Part shown: in pieces, positions 7,336 to 8,149 of the stretch
Layout: each line of letters begins with the position of its first letter
Position numbering within the stretch: position 1 is the first letter of the stretch
Source: Pseudomonadota bacterium
GTDB taxonomy: Bacteria > Desulfobacterota > DSM-4660 > Desulfatiglandales > B25-G16
Direction: 5' to 3'
NCBI GenBank assembly: GCA_015223015.1
Contig: JADFWK010000104.1
Location: 1-8,149, forward strand
Length of the DNA stretch: 8,149 nucleotides
Program-made: the position numbers and the translations under genes
Notes under the pieces: model-generated
Seen by the model: only the letters and a program-made list of their open reading frames with translations
The model's database searches: none
What the model was told of the DNA's origin: nothing

Positions 7336-7820
7336 TCTGTCTTAACCCCTGTTGCCCTCGACTGCAGACCCTCCCGGTATCTTTCCAATTTCTTGGCGAT
7401 GTCGGCATATTTGAGGGCCAGTATCTGGGCAGCAAAAACAGCGGCATTCCGGGCACCGCCGCTCCCAATTGCCATGGTGGCCACGGGAATACCGGGAGGC
7501 ATCTGGGCCGTGGAAAGAAGTGCGTCCAGTCCCTTAAGGGGAGAGGAATCGATAGGCACTCCGATAACGGGTAACGTGGTGTAGGAGGCCAGCACCCCGG
7601 CGAGGTGGGCTGCCCAGCCGGCGCCTGCAATAATGACCTCTATTCCCCTGTCAGAGGCACCCATGGCGTAGTCCCTGGTTTTCTCTGGCGTCCGGTGAGC
7701 AGAAGACACGGTTATCTCAAAGCTTATTTCCATTTCTTGTAAGATCTTGGCGCATTCATCCATTATGGGTTTGTCAGAAACGCTCCCCATGACTATCCCA
7801 ACTAATGGTCTTTTTTGCAT
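7332..7820 (-). CDS. purE: 5-(carboxyamino)imidazole ribonucleotide mutase, PurE
   Basis: Rearranges N5-CAIR to 4-carboxy-AIR in de novo purine synthesis. The 162 residues match the family length. GSVSDKP (12-18) and SSAHRTP (39-45, with the conserved His42) form the nucleotide and catalytic site. [15 protein letters not shown] (65-79) and the [12 protein letters not shown]...PVAT block (97-114) are followed by GGARNAA (121-127). The pattern looks like class I PurE, which normally works with PurK; purK is not in this window. ATG start with AGGGG 8 bases upstream (7829-7833). It is the first gene of the minus-strand operon. Confidence 0.96.
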   Translation of the reverse strand: MQKRPLVGIVMGSVSDKPIMDECAKILQEMEISFEITVSSAHRTPEKTRDYAMGASDRGIEVIIAGAGWAAHLAGVLASYTTLPVIGVPIDSSPLKGLDALLSTAQMPPGIPVATMAIGSGGARNAAVFAAQILALKYADIAKKLERYREGLQSRATGVKTD

Positions 7821-7923
7821 GATGGCAGCCCCTGCTTAGATGTTTGAGGTGTTAGTTTTCGACAACAGAATCGACCACGAATGAGCTTATTCCATGGTTG
7901 GTTTTGACTTAGAGTATCTTCTT

Positions 7924-7951
7924 ATTACACTAATTCATCGGTATATCGCAA
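7924..7951 (-). promoter_or_regulatory. Candidate promoter of the purE-tsaC-rapZ operon
   Basis: On the minus strand TTGCGA (7951-7946, 4 of 6) precedes TGTAAT (7929-7924, 5 of 6) by 16 bases. This would give a leader of about 100 bases before purE. It overlaps the short open frames that run inward from the right repeat. No operator or purine riboswitch fold was recognised. Confidence 0.3.
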
Positions 7952-8012
7952 GATTCTTCTCATGAAATCGAACATCCCCCATTTTCCGTAGCGCAGCGTC
8001 GGGGTCGAATGC

Positions 8013-8124
8013 TGACGGGCTGTTGCCGAAGAAATCCCTTTTCTCTTAGTCTAAAACGTTTTTTGATAAATCTAAGGCTCGCTCCAGGCGATGTCAAAAC
8101 TCGCCTTTAGGGCTCAAACAGTTG
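8013..8124 (-). repeat. Right arm of the long inverted repeat
   Basis: This is the reverse-complement partner of bases 1-109, with three substitutions and one extra TTC. The inner end reads GGCTGTTGCCGAAG on the plus strand from 8019. The right flank adds 25 more bases, and these complete a 10-bp inverted repeat (8088-8097 with 8122-8131) whose other half would lie before base 1 in the left copy. The element therefore probably extends to at least 8131. It contains AAAACGTTTT, a perfect 10-base palindrome. The insertion-sequence-like CTGTTGC at the inner edge is suggestive, but no transposase is visible. Confidence 0.9.
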
Positions 8125-8131
8125 ACATCGC
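8088..8131. repeat. Stem-loop within the right repeat arm, with an alternative fold
   Basis: GCGATGTCAA (8088-8097) and TTGACATCGC (8122-8131) are perfect 10-base complements separated by 24 bases. A second stem, AGGCGA (8086-8091) with TCGCCT (8101-8106), uses part of the same left strand, so the two folds exclude each other. The second stem is also intact in the left repeat copy. This is read directly from the sequence; any role as RNA or DNA structure is inference. Confidence 0.7.
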
Positions 8132-8149
8132 TTATCTTCCACTTCGCCA

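Noticed and set aside
7319..7630. 103-codon minus-strand frame rich in proline
   Set aside because: It is an out-of-frame shadow of purE, whose motifs are intact.
379..7901. CCAACCATGG near 381 and CCATGGTTGG near 7892 as another inverted pair
   Set aside because: Only ten bases and one copy is inside a coding region; chance is enough.
7894..7965. 23-codon plus-strand frame upstream of purE
   Set aside because: Short, no ribosome site, and antisense to the candidate promoter region.
1..8149. Composite transposon bounded by the inverted repeats
   Set aside because: The enclosed genes are core functions in normal operons, no transposase is present, and the arms diverge right at their inner edges. 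A dispersed repeat present twice explains it better.
1..8149. CRISPR array, tRNA or rRNA
   Set aside because: No regularly spaced direct repeats, cloverleaf or rRNA-like sequence was seen on either strand.

Overview
The window holds six intact housekeeping-type genes in two convergent blocks. Both ends carry the same roughly 105-base dispersed repeat in opposite orientation. The radical SAM/DUF2344 fusion next to RNase G, the GlmU-like beta-helix protein coupled to RapZ, and the mid-range base composition suggest a Gram-negative bacterium of the former Deltaproteobacteria (Desulfobacterota, sulfate reducer or syntroph-like). This is an inference from gene content and protein style; no rRNA or other marker is present.

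Layout. Bases 1-109 are the left repeat arm. Bases 110-366 are a leader region with a very good sigma70-type promoter (TTGAAT, 17 bases, TATAAT). A plus-strand operon follows: an uncharacterised radical SAM protein with a C-terminal DUF2344 domain (373-2883), overlapping by one base with ribonuclease G (rng, 2883-4409). A 103-base convergent gap contains a modest stem-loop. The minus-strand operon, read from right to left, is purE (N5-CAIR mutase), tsaC (threonylcarbamoyl-AMP synthase), rapZ (P-loop RNase adapter) and a left-handed beta-helix protein. purE and tsaC overlap by 4 bases with a TTG start. tsaC and rapZ are 25 bases apart with a perfect hairpin between them and a GTG start. rapZ and the beta-helix gene share one base (TAATG). 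A plausible purE promoter lies at 7924-7951, and the right repeat arm occupies about 8013-8124 and beyond.

Functional picture. The plus operon links an unknown radical SAM enzyme to rRNA/mRNA processing. The minus operon joins purine synthesis, tRNA t6A modification and a RapZ/GlmU-like pair. In Enterobacteria RapZ senses glucosamine-6-phosphate and presents the GlmZ small RNA to RNase E. Finding rapZ coupled to a GlmU-like protein, with an RNase E/G homologue converging on it, makes a testable amino-sugar/RNA-turnover module.

The least explained material is the flanking repeat. It has two near-identical inverted copies, a sharp inner edge starting near GGCTGTTGCCGAA, alternative mutually exclusive hairpins near its outer side, and short open frames running through or up to its edge. 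No CRISPR array, tRNA, rRNA, transposase or phage gene was seen.
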